From: Fulvia fulva
Lineage: Eukaryota > Ascomycota > Dothideomycetes > Mycosphaerellales > Mycosphaerellaceae
DNA length: 64,000 nucleotides
Assembly (NCBI RefSeq): GCF_020509005.1
Contig: NC_063021.1
Coordinates: 310,001-374,000 of the forward strand
Reading direction: 5' to 3'
The position numbers were made by a program, and so were the translations under genes. Shown in pieces: positions 25,201-34,925 of this stretch (position 1 is its first letter; each line of letters begins with the position of its first letter). Below the pieces are notes generated by a model. It searched no databases. It had not been told where the DNA came from and was given only the letters and a program-made list of their open reading frames with translations.

Positions 25201-26880
25201 AGCGAATTCCTAGAAGAAGTTGAGGAAATGGCCTTTATAGCAACTGTAGAAGCTATTGCATATAAGTAAGAGGTCCTAATTCCAAAATCCTACAAGGATG
25301 CTATGAATAACAAGAAATAGGGATATCTTTGGAAGGAGGCAATCCAAAGGGAACTAGATGCTCTATAGAGTAACAACACCTAGGAAAATTCTGTTCCACC
25401 AAAAGGAGCAAATCTGGTTACATCAAGATAGGTCTTTGATATTAAGAGAAGCATTAGTGGAGCTATTGAAAAGTTCAAGGCTAGACTAGTTACAAGGGGC
25501 TTCTTACAGAAGTTTGGTGTTGACTTTATAGAGACATTTGCCCCTATAGTAAGACAGGACACCCTTAGGGTGTTTATGGCTATTGTGTGTAAGAAGGATC
25601 TTCATCTTCACCAAGTGGATGTGAACAATGCATTTACAGAAAGCACCCTCTATGAAGACATCTTTATATTACCACCACTAGGAGTTGAGCTTCTACCAAA
25701 CATAGTGTTCAAAATCCTCAAAAGCTTGTATGGACTTAAGCAAGTAGCTAGAGATTGGAATCAACTCTGTGTGTCAAAGCTCAGAGAGGTTGGATTCATA
25801 CAGTCAGAAGTGGACCTATGCCTACTTATCTATAAGAAGAGGGAGATCATAATCCTTATACATGTGGATGACATTCTAATTGCTACACTAAAGTTAACAG
25901 ATGTTCTCTAGTTCAAAAGAGAACTTGGCAAGATCTTCAAGATCAAAGATCTAGGTGAACCTGAAAAGATCCTTAGTATGAGAGTTACAAGGGACAGGAA
26001 GAGAGGAATCCTGAAACTTGACCAAGGACACTTTGTTAGGGACAGCCTAGCCAAGATAGGAATGAACTATGAGAAGGCAGCACCTACACACTCACCCATA
26101 GACAGCTATGAGGCCCTCAAACCTTCAAGCCATATGGATGAGAGGTGTGACAAGGCAGAGTACCAGAGTATTAATGGTACTTGGATGTGGCTAGCAACAA
26201 TCACAAGGCTAGACATTGCTTTTGCCCTAGGAAGGATGAGCTCATTTGTGAGTGACCTATCCACCTACCACATGAAGGCTTTGAAGAAGATCACTAGGTA
26301 CCTAAGATCATACCCTGATCTAGGGCTTCAGTTCTCAAAGTCTAGAAAAGGACACCTTATTAGATACTGTGATTCTGATTATACAATAGACAAAGCAGAC
26401 AGAGTCTCAATCCTTAGGTAGGTCTTCTTCCTCTATAGGGCACCAGTTTCTTGGATAAGCAAGAAGCAAAAGTCTGTAGCAACATCCACAATAGAGGCTG
26501 AATACATGGCTATGAATACATGTGCGAAGCAGTCCCAATTCCTAGCTTCACTGCTAAGGGAAATGGATTGTCTAGATTTAGTAGGAGACTGTTCCCATCA
26601 ACCAAGAATCACTAGAAACCAGGAGACTGTATCAAATTTGAGACCAGTCTAATTAAGAGGTGACAATCAAGCTGCCCTCACCCTAGTGAAAGATGCACAT
26701 GTTTATGACAAGTCGAAGCACATTGACATTGCCTATAACGCTGTTAGGAAACTTTGGTAGAGGATGCTTATTGCTGTTGAGTACACCCTAACCTCTGAGA
26801 TAGTTGCAGACGGGTTTACAAAACCAAAGACTGGTCCACACTTCTAGAGATTTGTAAGCTAGCTAAACCTGTCATAAAAA
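22240..26880 (+). pseudogene. Copia A gag-pol polyprotein, broken by RIP stops
   Basis: Remains in order are: a gag-like region; a degenerate zinc-knuckle region near 22,960-23,020; integrase core near 23,960-24,530 (SIDIYSP, RLDNAKEL, NGLVERSIQ); reverse transcriptase from about 25,330, with open blocks at 25,570-25,911 (VDVNNAFTESTL, SLYGLKQ, HVDDILIA) and 25,978-26,421 (INGTWMWLATITRLDIAFALG); and RNase H to about 26,880 (SKHIDIAYNAVR, VADGFTKP). Most stops are TAG in place of CAG or TGG, as RIP would produce. The approximate boundaries follow homology rather than a start or stop codon. Confidence 0.8.
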
Positions 26881-26942
26881 GGTCCAAGTACTATTGACAG
26901 GAAGTGAGCAGACTATAACCTCCTATACGAGATGAGTGGGAG

Positions 26943-27177
26943 TGTTAAGATGTAGCATCTCAAAGGGAGTCAACAATTAGGAAGTGATCTAGTAGCCTAA
27001 GGCATCCACGATGACTTAGCTTATAGGGAGATACCTTCTCTCCCCTTTAGCTTAGATAGACATTCAACACAATCAACATATTGGTTCCTGATATATTGCT
27101 GCATGCTCGTGCTATTAGTCAGTTGAAGATTGATCTCTTATTCTACTCCGCTACTATCCACCCGTACCTATTTAATA
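26943..27177 (+). repeat. 3' LTR of copia A
   Basis: This 235-bp partner of the 5' LTR has its terminal CAACA changed to TAATA by RIP and is followed by gatgt. Confidence 0.9.
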
Positions 27178-28788
27178 GATGTCTTTAAGAAGGCTACTTT
27201 AGGTAAAAGCATTATTCACATCTACTAGGTGCATCTCGTGATCTCTCTTATACACTACTACTATAAATACTCGGAGAGTATTATGTCTAATAGTAGGTGT
27301 AAAGGTCTCTTCGAAGTCAACCCTATATTTCTATAAAAACCCTCTTATAACTAGTCTTGCCTTGAACTTCTTAATAGCTCTACTAATCATTCTTTTTATA
27401 TCAAAGACCTAACTAGAAGTAATTAGATTCGCACCCTTTGGCGGTACAACTACTTCCTAGGTGTTGTTACTTACTAAGGTAATAAGTTCGTTCTCGATTG
27501 CCTCTCTCTATATATATCCCTATTCGGGGTCTCCTACGGCTACCTTATAGGACTTTAGGATGAGCACTTCCTACTAATAGGCTATGGCCTGCCTAATAGT
27601 AGCAAATGTATATTCTTCTACGTCGTTTAGAATCTCCTCTACCTAGCTTATTGTAGGATCTAGATAGAACATCTAGGTAATAAGAGCCTTATAGTGTTTA
27701 GCCTTATACTCTTTAAAGTTATTATCTCCGTCCCCCCTTAACCTCTTGTTACCTACAACCTAAGGTAGCGCTAGGTGTTCGGATAGGTCGAACTGAACGA
27801 TATCTTCTTTTTCTTTTATTAGAGTACCCTAATCTCTAAACTTCTAGTATTCCCTAATATCCTTTAGGGGAGAGGGAAGTTATATAAATAGCGGTTGCTA
27901 TAGTATTAATGACTTAGGTAGGTTCTGTATAGATCTACCGTTATCGGCCTAGATCCACCGTTATCGGCCTTCGATAGTGTTAAAACCGCCTTAATATTTT
28001 CTCCTAGCCTTCGTAACGGTGTCTCTAATAATCCCCTATCGGAAAATTTCGCCCTAAAGGGCTTCCTCCTAATAGGATTACGCTATAGCGCTCGACTCGG
28101 CTAGTTAGTAAAGGTGATACTAAGATCTATATCCCCCCCTTCTTATTCTTAAACTAGTCGACGTGACTACACGCTTTTATAGCTTTTATGTCGGGATCCT
28201 AGAACAGCTATTGTTTTGTAGTGTTTTCTAAGTAGCCTATAAACACGGCTTCTTTTCCTCGGTTCATTAACTTGTCTCTCCTTAAGCCTTAAGGTTAGGC
28301 TCTTAGGTCTATATAGACTATAGCTTTGTATCCCTAGACGCGGAAATGGTCGACTAACGGTACTTAGCTAGTAAAGGCTTCTTCTAGTAAAAGAGCAATA
28401 CTACTAATGATCGGACTATTAGGCAGTCTATTTCTGATCATAGTCTGTGCTTATAAAGCTTCTAGCTAGAACTCAACTAGTATACTAGAGTCTTTAAGTA
28501 TAGCCCGGACTATATTCTTAGAGGCTTAAATTGACCTTTCTATAGGTCTATTTTAAAGAGAGTTGTAGGCATCAGTTATGTCTATCTAAGTACTAAACTC
28601 CTTCTCCTACTCTTTTAGTAAGGCGAGAATTTCCTTTATACTATTACTACGGATCGTAGACAGAAAGCACCTTGACTACCGTTCTACCTAGACCTTCTAA
28701 TCCCGTAGGGCTGTAGGAGCGTCGCTCCTAGCCTTCAAAGGGATTACCTACTTCTTCCTAGAGAAGTTGTCTACAATCTTAAGCTAAT

Positions 28789-29231
28789 TGTCATGGTCTC
28801 CCCACAGAGTGTACAGAAGCCGGGGACAGAAGAGCCTCAGAGCGCTCAGAAGTCGTCAAGAAGTGACAGTCCAGCTTGGTGTGTGAGCGCCAAGAATCAC
28901 ATGCCCCGCAACATTCACTACGGGACCCAGCCCTCCAAATTCACCCCTCTACCAAACTTTGAAGCACGTGGAAGACTCGGAACGTAGGGCAGGTTGGAAT
29001 AAGGTTTTGAGCAAAGCTGCTGAGCGCGGCTTCGCACGGGTTAGCCCTGTTGATGCGGGGACACGCACTCGCGAGGGTCGCGTATAAATATCTGGCCTTC
29101 CCCAGGCCTCTCTTGCTTTCTTCGTCTTTTGTTTTGTGTAGCAATCATACCATACCCTTTTGCATCTGCACTTCGCACCTGCATTCTCGCTTTCACCCTT
29201 GCATCTCACAGGCCAGGCTCTCGCCCTGACA
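28789..29231 (+). repeat. 5' LTR of intact gypsy element
   Basis: It is 443 bp, TGTCATGGTC to CCCTGACA. It differs from the 3' LTR at about 28,817-28,818 and once near position 29,203 (by eye). A segment of about 77 bp found in the RIP-mutated copy is absent. Confidence 0.95.
29083..29090 (+). promoter_or_regulatory. TATA box in the gypsy 5' LTR
   Basis: TATAAATA lies 34 nt before position 29,124, where the sequence complementary to the primer-binding site begins. This fits transcription starting near 29,124 and would define the U3/R border. The start site is an inference. Confidence 0.5.
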
Positions 29232-29233
29232 TC

Positions 29234-29242
29234 ACAAAAGAC
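29234..29242 (+). other. Candidate self-priming primer-binding site
   Basis: ACAAAAGAC, two bases after the 5' LTR, is the exact complement of GTCTTTTGT at 29,124-29,132 in the LTR. No TGG-type tRNA-complementary site follows the LTR. Chromoviruses of the Tf1/sushi group are known to prime with the folded-back 5' end of their own transcript, which this arrangement would allow. Confidence 0.5.
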
Positions 29243-29273
29243 CAACAAACCGTCAACCACTCGAGTCATCCTC

Positions 29274-30434
29274 ATGGGTGACCACGCCACCGATAGAGGT
29301 GTCAACCTCGACAACCAAGACACTCCATTCCACTTCAGTGAGTGGACTGACATCCCCTTCTCGAACGCCGCTGCCTTCGGTGCCTGGGCAAACGCCAACC
29401 CCGACACCGCCTACGCTCTCATCAACCGCACCGTCTCCTCTTTCCGCGAGACCGCCCAGCAGGTCGAGCAAGCAAACAACCAAGCAACATACCTTCAAGG
29501 TATTGTGAACACCTTCCAGGACCTCGCCCCGCACGCCGACGACAACCGCCGCCAGCACTTCTCCAAGAAGGTCAACGACCCAGACGAGTTCGACGGCAAC
29601 AAGAGCAAGTTTGAGGCATTTGAGACACAGCTCACCATCAAGCTGTTGGCTAATGCCGACCACTTTCCGCAAGAGAAGGACAAAGTCACGTACGTCTTCT
29701 CCCTCCTTCGGGGAGACGCCGCGGCTCAGGTACAACACTACATCGACAACGCTACGCAGACTATCGGCTGCCCGGACGTCCTCACCTTGATGCAGGACCT
29801 CCGTGCTGCCTTTGGTGATCCAGACCGTAGAGCCACCGCCCAGAACGCCATCCACAACCTCCTCCAGAAGAACAAGAGCTTCGCCGAGTACCTCGCGGCC
29901 TTCAACCGCGACATCGGGTTCACCGGCTACAACGAAGAGACCAAGAAGAGCACTCTCCGCCGTGGTTTGTCAGCAGAGCTTCTTCGAGCCCTCGAGGACA
30001 AGGACGTCGGTGCTATGAGCTTCCGTGAGCTCGTCGAGACCTGCCAGCGCCTCGACTCCAACATGAAACACACCGCCTCTCTCCTCGCTTCCCGTTCTCA
30101 AGGTCGTCAGCCTCGTGGTCCCGGAAGCCACTTCGCTGCTCCACTAGGCGCCGCCGCTCCTACGGCTCTCCCTCCCGTCTCTGTAGGTGACGCTATGGAT
30201 CTCAGCGCTGGTGCCGCCGTCCCTCGAGTCCAGGGCCTCGTCAACGGTAAGCTCACTCCCGAAGAGAAGCTTCGCCGTCGCCAGGCCGGACTCTGCACCT
30301 ACTGCGGCGGTCCAGGCCACATCGCAGCCAACTGTCCGCAGCTCGCTGCCCGTAACGCCCGCAACCCGGTTCGCGGCGCTGTCGGCGCTATCGAGCCTGC
30401 TCCTGCTGCTCCCGCTGAGCAGGAAAAAGCCTAG
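29274..30434 (+). CDS. Gag protein of intact gypsy chromovirus
   Basis: This encodes a 386-residue structural protein of the retrotransposon particle. The ATG at 29,274 is the first after the LTR in this frame and begins MGDHATDRGVNLDNQ. The middle part (about residues 130-260) has the retrotransposon-gag pattern (FEAFETQLTIKLLANAD, VFSLLRGDAAAQV). A CX2CX4HX4C zinc knuckle (CTYCGGPGHIAANC) lies near residues 342-355 and should bind RNA. The frame ends at TAG 30,432-30,434. The pol frame opens only 16 nt earlier, so pol is probably made by -1 frameshifting at GGAAAAA (30,422-30,428). Confidence 0.93.
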   Translation: MGDHATDRGVNLDNQDTPFHFSEWTDIPFSNAAAFGAWANANPDTAYALINRTVSSFRETAQQVEQANNQATYLQGIVNTFQDLAPHADDNRRQHFSKKVNDPDEFDGNKSKFEAFETQLTIKLLANADHFPQEKDKVTYVFSLLRGDAAAQVQHYIDNATQTIGCPDVLTLMQDLRAAFGDPDRRATAQNAIHNLLQKNKSFAEYLAAFNRDIGFTGYNEETKKSTLRRGLSAELLRALEDKDVGAMSFRELVETCQRLDSNMKHTASLLASRSQGRQPRGPGSHFAAPLGAAAPTALPPVSVGDAMDLSAGAAVPRVQGLVNGKLTPEEKLRRRQAGLCTYCGGPGHIAANCPQLAARNARNPVRGAVGAIEPAPAAPAEQEKA

Positions 30435-33400
30435 GTCTTCCTCATCGACGCGATGAAGACCAAGAACAACGTTTACCGAAAGTGAAGAGAGGAAAGAAGT
30501 TGAGGATCAATACAGCACAGCTAGACCTGTACGACGAGACGGGCAAGGACCACGCTTGCAAACCGTTCGTCACGAATGTAAATATCGGCTCAAAGAAACT
30601 CTCTTCTTCCAATCTCACTCTCATGGACACTGGCGCACTAGGCGAGTCTTTTATGGACTATAAACTCGCGACCTCTCTCAACCTCGAACCCCAGGAACTG
30701 AAGTACCCTCGCACCCTTGAACTCTTTGACGGCACGGAGACTACCACTGGTAAGATTACTCATGTTGTACACACGTCAATCACCCTCGGAGGCAAGCGTA
30801 TGTCGATCACCAGCTTCCTTACGTCCCTACCGCATCAGAAGTTTATCCTCGGCCTCCCCTGGTTCAGACGACACCGACCTATCATCGACTGGACTTCCCT
30901 TACTGTCAGCTTCCCTCCAGAAGTTCCTCCGGCACCTCCGCCTTCTCCGCCGCCTCAGCGCGGTCCTGAGTATACCAAGATCTTCCAGGTGAACGCCGCT
31001 GCCTTCACCACTGCTGCTAAGCAGCCCAAAGCTCAAGTCTTCGCCGCCCCTCTCCGCGATATCGACATCGCCCTCGAGAAGCTCGACAAGAAGCGTACAC
31101 CTACCGACCCTGCTACGAAGGTCCCTCCTTGGGCACACCACATCCTCCACGTATTCGATGCTAAAGCCGCAGACGAGCTGCCTCCTCATCGCCCTCACGA
31201 CCACAAGATTGAGCTAGAAGAAGGTGCAGAGACACCGTTCGGACCGTTATATTCCATGTCCCGAGAAGAGCTTATCGTCCTCAAGAGATACCTCGAAGAG
31301 AACCTAAAGAAGGGGTTTATTCGAGCGAGCCGTTCCAGCGCTGGCAGTCCCGTCATGTTCGTCAAGAAGCCCGGCGGTGGTCTACGCTTCTGCGTAGACT
31401 ACCGAGGCTTGAACGCTGTTACAAAGAAGAACCGCTACCCAATACCGTTGATTCAGGAGACGCTCGAGCGCCTCTCTAAGGCCAAGTACTTCACCAAGCT
31501 CGATGTCATCGCTGCGTTCAACAAGTTACGAATGGCAGAAGGACACGAGTATCTCACAGCCTTCCGTACTCGCTACGGGCTGTTCGAGTCGCTCGTTATG
31601 CCCTTCGGCGTTTGTAACGGGCCTAGTACCTTCCAGAACTTCATTAACGACATCCTTCAGGAGTTCCTCGATCAGTTCTGCACTGCCTACATCGACGACA
31701 TCCTAGTCTACAGCGAGACCAAGGAGGAGCACCGCGAGCACGTCTGTAAGGTCCTTCAGAAGCTCGCAGACGCCGGCTTGCAGCTCGACATCGACAAGTG
31801 CGAGTTTGAGAAGACCGAAGTCAAGTTCCTTGGTTTGATCATTACCGCAGACGGCATCAAGATGGACCAAGAGAAGATCGACGCTATCGTCGAATGGGAT
31901 TCTCCTACGAACGTCAAAGAGGTCCAGGGTTTCCTAGGCTTTGCCAACTTCTACCGCCGCTTCATCCACGCATTTTCGGGCGTGGTACGCCCTTTGACGA
32001 AGCTCACGCGCAAGGGTGAGAAGTTCGCCTGGACCGACGAATGCCAGGAGGCTTTTGACTTGCTCAAAGCGAAGTTTGTTAAGAACCCGCTTCTACGGCA
32101 CTTCGATTTCGAACTGGAGACCCGTGTAGAGACCGACGCATCCGACGGCGTGGTGGGCGGTGTCCTGCTACAACGCCGCTCGCCTGAATCCCCCTGGTTA
32201 CCTGTCGCCTTCCTCTCCAAGAAGATGACCGCTACGGAGTGTAACTACGAGATCTACGACAAGGAGCTTCTCGCCATCGTCAAAGCTTTCGAAGAGTGGC
32301 GCCCCGAGCTCGAAGGCTCTGCTATGCCCGTCCAAGTAAGCTCCGACCATAAGAACCTCGTCTACTTTATGAAGAGCAAGCTGCTCAATCGTCGCCAGGC
32401 CCGCTGGAGCGAGTTCCTCTCCCGGTTCAACTTCGTGATCTCGTACACGCCCGGCAAGGCCAACTCGATGGCCGACGCCCCTACCCGCCGCCCTGGTGAC
32501 TCTCCAGTTGATCGAAGAGGGGGCCGGCAAATCGCAGGGCAACAAGTCATCAAAGAGCACAACCTCTCTTCCGAGCTTCGAGAGTACCTATCGAACGGCC
32601 AGCCTACGCTCGCCGCTTCCTTTGCTACTCTCGTGCTCGCTCCTGCCTACCTTGACGAGAGTGACGATGAATCCGAGCCTGAAGAATACGCCTCGGACGC
32701 TGAGGACTTGAACGACGATGAAGAGGGCTCAGTAACGACCGACGGCTCATCCGAATCAGACTTTGAGGGGTTTGATAATGAGGAGCAGCCCGAAGGCATT
32801 ATGGCACGAGTACGAACAGCGTACGATGCCGACATAGACGCCCAAGAGTTAGTTCAGGCCCTTGGATCTGGCGCGAGGACATTCCCGGGCTTCTCGCTGT
32901 CCGAGTGCGAGCTCCAGGAAGGTGTCGTCTACTTCCGTAAGAAGCTTTACGTACCGCAGCCCGAAGGCTCTAATATCCGAGCTGAGATTCTTCAAATCAT
33001 CCACGACTCCGCCTCTGGGGGTCACCCAGGCGTAGCCAAGACCCACAAGCTCCTCGCTAGGTGTTACTGGTGGCCGCATTCCTGGAAGGACGTCCGCCGC
33101 TACGTGCTGAACTGCGCTACTTGCCGAAGAGCCAAAGCTAACCGCCACCGTCCCCACGGTCTCTTGCACCCTCTCCCGGCTCCTGATCGTCCGTGGAAGC
33201 ACATCACTATGGACTTTATCACCGATCTTCCTCACGGCAAGACCTTTAGCGGCGTGAAAGCAAAGGCCCTTCTAGTGATCGTGGACCGTCACTCCAAGGA
33301 CCGGTACATGATCCCGTGCTGGAGCATGACCGCAAAGGAGACTGCTCGCTTGTTCTACGAATTCGTCTGGCGCTTTCAAGGCCTCCCGGATAGCATCACC

Positions 33401-34681
33401 TCTGACAGAGGCACCCAGTTCATCTCGCACTTCTGGAAGCGTCTGTGTGCTATCCTGGGCATCAAGCATAACCTCTCGACCAGTTTTCAGCCACAGACCG
33501 ACGGCCAGACCGAAATTACGAACGCTATCCTCGAGCAGGTCCTTCGTTGCTTCGTCGACTACCACCAGAAGGATTGGCCTCAGCATATCCCTGCGGTGGA
33601 GTTCGCTACTCGTAACTGGGACTCGGAGACTACTGGCTACTCTCCCTTCTATACTACGAGAGGTTACCACCCTCGTACAGGCATGGAACCAGAAGAACCT
33701 CTCCCGCCTACCGAAGACGCAAACGAGCAAGCAGCAGACGCGTTCGCTACTATGCTCTCACAGATCCATGAAGAAGTTCACGACGAGATGGTGTACGCAC
33801 AAGCAATCTACGAGGATCAAGCCAATCGTCGTCGCCAGCCAGCTCCCGACTACCAAGTAGGCGATATGGTCTACCTCAACTCTAAGAACATCAAGACGGA
33901 CCGCCCCTCCAAGAAGCTGAACTGGAAGAACCTAGGTCCTTTTGAGATCACCGAGCGTATCAGTTCACACGCCTACCGTCTAGCTCTTCCTGCGAACATG
34001 AAGATCCACGACGTCTTCCATCCCGTACGCCTTCGGCCGTCGGCTGAGGACCCATTCCCGAACCAAAACCAAGACATGCTAGGTCCTCCCGATGAAGTAG
34101 AAGTCGACGAGCCTATTAACCTACCTTCTGACGACTATGCCGTCCGCAAGATCCGGGGAATCCGCGCAGAGCCTAACGACGTTGAAGGACTACCGCCGAT
34201 CAAGTATGAAGTCGAATGGCAAGGTTGCCCTGAGTGGGATACCTCATGGGAACCTATCCAACATATCATCTTCAATCGTCAAGCAATCGAAGAATACCAC
34301 GCCCGCGCAGACGGCCCAGAAGTCAACATCGGCAGGCTCTTCGAATCTGAGCTCTTCGACGGGGCTTACCAATGGTGTATCGACCATGACATCAGGCCTA
34401 GGCCTGGTACTGAAGCTGAACATCCTCGATATGTGGAACTACTACGGCTTCGTAGGAACTCAGCTTTGTTCGGGGGGGCTACTGTCATGGTCTCCCCACA
34501 GAGTGTACAGAAGGTGGGGACAGAAGAGCCTCAGAGCGCTCAGAAGTCGTCAAGAAGTGACAGTCCAGCTTGGTGTGTGAGCGCCAAGAATCACATGCCC
34601 CGCAACATTCACTACGGGACCCAGCCCTCCAAATTCACCCCTCTACCAAACTTTGAAGCACGTGGAAGACTCGGAACGTAG
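30419..34681 (+). CDS. Pol polyprotein (protease, RT, RNase H, integrase, chromodomain)
   Basis: This single open frame of 1,420 codons lies in the -1 frame relative to gag, directly after a TGA at 30,416-30,418; it has no ATG near its start, so it is expected as a gag-pol fusion. Order, counted from 30,482: aspartic protease with MDTGA near residue 50; reverse transcriptase about 270-470 with YIDD near 402; RNase H with ETDASDG near 550; integrase zinc finger (HPGVAKTH and CATC) near 850; integrase core with D in MDFITDLP near 909, D in SDRGTQF near 973 and E in QTEITNAILE near 1,013; and a chromodomain near 1,218-1,273 (VEWQGCPEWDTSWEP). All catalytic residues are present. The last 66 codons run into the 3' LTR and end there at 34,679-34,681. 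Confidence 0.95.
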   Translation, partial: AGKSLGLPHRRDEDQEQRLPKVKRGKKLRINTAQLDLYDETGKDHACKPFVTNVNIGSKKLSSSNLTLMDTGALGESFMDYKLATSLNLEPQELKYPRTLELFDGTETTTGKITHVVHTSITLGGKRMSITSFLTSLPHQKFILGLPWFRRHRPIIDWTSLTVSFPPEVPPAPPPSPPPQRGPEYTKIFQVNAAAFTTAAKQPKAQVFAAPLRDIDIALEKLDKKRTPTDPATKVPPWAHHILHVFDAKAADELPPHRPHDHKIELEEGAETPFGPLYSMSREELIVLKRYLEENLKKGFIRASRSSAGSPVMFVKKPGGGLRFCVDYRGLNAVTKKNRYPIPLIQETLERLSKAKYFTKLDVIAAFNKLRMAEGHEYLTAFRTRYGLFESLVMPFGVCNGPSTFQNFINDILQEFLDQFCTAYIDDILVYSETKEEHREHVCKVLQKLADAGLQLDIDKCEFEKTEVKFLGLIITADGIKMDQEKIDAIVEWDSPTNVKEVQGFLGFANFYRRFIHAFSGVVRPLTKLTRKGEKFAWTDECQEAFDLLKAKFVKNPLLRHFDFELETRVETDASDGVVGGVLLQRRSPESPWLPVAFLSKKMTATECNYEIYDKELLAIVKAFEEWRPELEGSAMPVQVSSDHKNLVYFMKSKLLNRRQARWSEFLSRFNFVISYTPGKANSMADAPTRRPGDSPVDRRGGRQIAGQQVIKEHNLSSELREYLSNGQPTLAASFATLVLAPAYLDESDDESEPEEYASDAEDLNDDEEGSVTTDGSSESDFEGFDNEEQPEGIMARVRTAYDADIDAQELVQALGSGARTFPGFSLSECELQEGVVYFRKKLYVPQPEGSNIRAEILQIIHDSASGGHPGVAKTHKLLARCYWWPHSWKDVRRYVLNCATCRRAKANRHRPHGLLHPLPAPDRPWKHITMDFITDLPHGKTFSGVKAKALLVIVDRHSKDRYMIPCWSMTAKETARLFYEFVWRFQGLPDSITSDRGTQFISHFWKRLCAILGIKHNLSTSFQPQTDGQTEITNAILEQVLRCFVDYHQKDWPQHIPAVEFATRNWDSETTGYSPFYTTRGYHPRTGMEPEEPLPPTEDANEQAADAFATMLSQIHEEVHDEMVYAQAIYEDQANRRRQPAPDYQVGDMVYLNSKNIKTDRPSKKLNWKNLGPFEITERISSHAYRLALPANMKIHDVFHPVRLRPSAEDPFPNQNQDMLGPPDEVEVDEPINLPSDDYAVRKIRGIRAEPNDVEGLPPIKYEVEWQGCPEWDTSWEPIQHIIFNRQAIEEYHARADGPEVNIGRLFESELFDGAYQWCIDHDIRPRPGTEAEHPRYVELLRLRRNSALFGGATVMVSPQSVQKVGTEEPQSAQKSSRSDSPAWCVSAKNHMPRNIHYGTQPSKFTPLPNFEARGRLGT
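34471..34482 (+). other. Polypurine tract of the gypsy element
   Basis: A run of seven Gs followed by CTAC immediately precedes the 3' LTR, in the place where plus-strand DNA synthesis is primed in LTR elements. Confidence 0.6.
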
Positions 34682-34925
34682 GGCAGGTTGGAATAAGGTT
34701 TTGAGCAAAGCTGCTGAGCGCGGCTTCGCACGGGTTAGCCCTGTTGATGCGGGGACACGCACTCGCGAGGGTCGCGTATAAATATCTGGCCTTCCCCAGG
34801 CCTCTCTTGCTTTCTTCGTCTTTTGTTTTGTGTAGCAATCATACCATACCCTTTTGCATCTGCACTTCGCACCTGCATTCTCGCTTTCACCCTTACATCT
34901 CACAGGCCAGGCTCTCGCCCTGACA
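34483..34925 (+). repeat. 3' LTR of intact gypsy element
   Basis: This 443-bp LTR is almost identical to the 5' LTR and is followed by the duplication ctaat. Its first about 200 bp also encode the C-terminal tail of pol. Confidence 0.95.

Larger units (their letters stand above)
21564..27177 (+). mobile_element. Copia family A, full-length element
   Basis: The element is 5,614 bp long with 235-bp LTRs at 21,564-21,798 and 26,943-27,177. It is flanked by a perfect 5-bp duplication gatgt (21,559-21,563 and 27,178-27,182). It interrupts the reverse transcriptase gene of the family C element, which resumes on both sides. The primer-binding site starts at 21,799 and a purine tract (gagtgggag) precedes the 3' LTR. 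RIP is uneven: heavy in the first part, light from about 24,940 to the end. Confidence 0.93.
28789..34925 (+). mobile_element. Ty3/gypsy chromovirus, intact full-length element
   Basis: This 6,137-bp element has 443-bp LTRs at 28,789-29,231 and 34,483-34,925 (TGTCA...TGACA) and a perfect 5-bp duplication ctaat (28,784-28,788 and 34,926-34,930). By eye the LTRs differ at three positions. Gag and pol are open with all expected domains, including a C-terminal chromodomain. It sits inside the integrase gene of copia family C. Base composition is normal with plenty of CpA/TpG, so it escaped the RIP that destroyed the copy at 1,014-7,304. It looks recently inserted and may be autonomous. Confidence 0.97.

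Noticed and set aside
29253..29855. Long antisense frames over gypsy gag and pol (for example 29,253-29,855 and 33,272-33,730 minus)
   Set aside because: They are shadows of conserved coding sequence on the other strand, and their RIP-mutated counterparts show no separate conservation.
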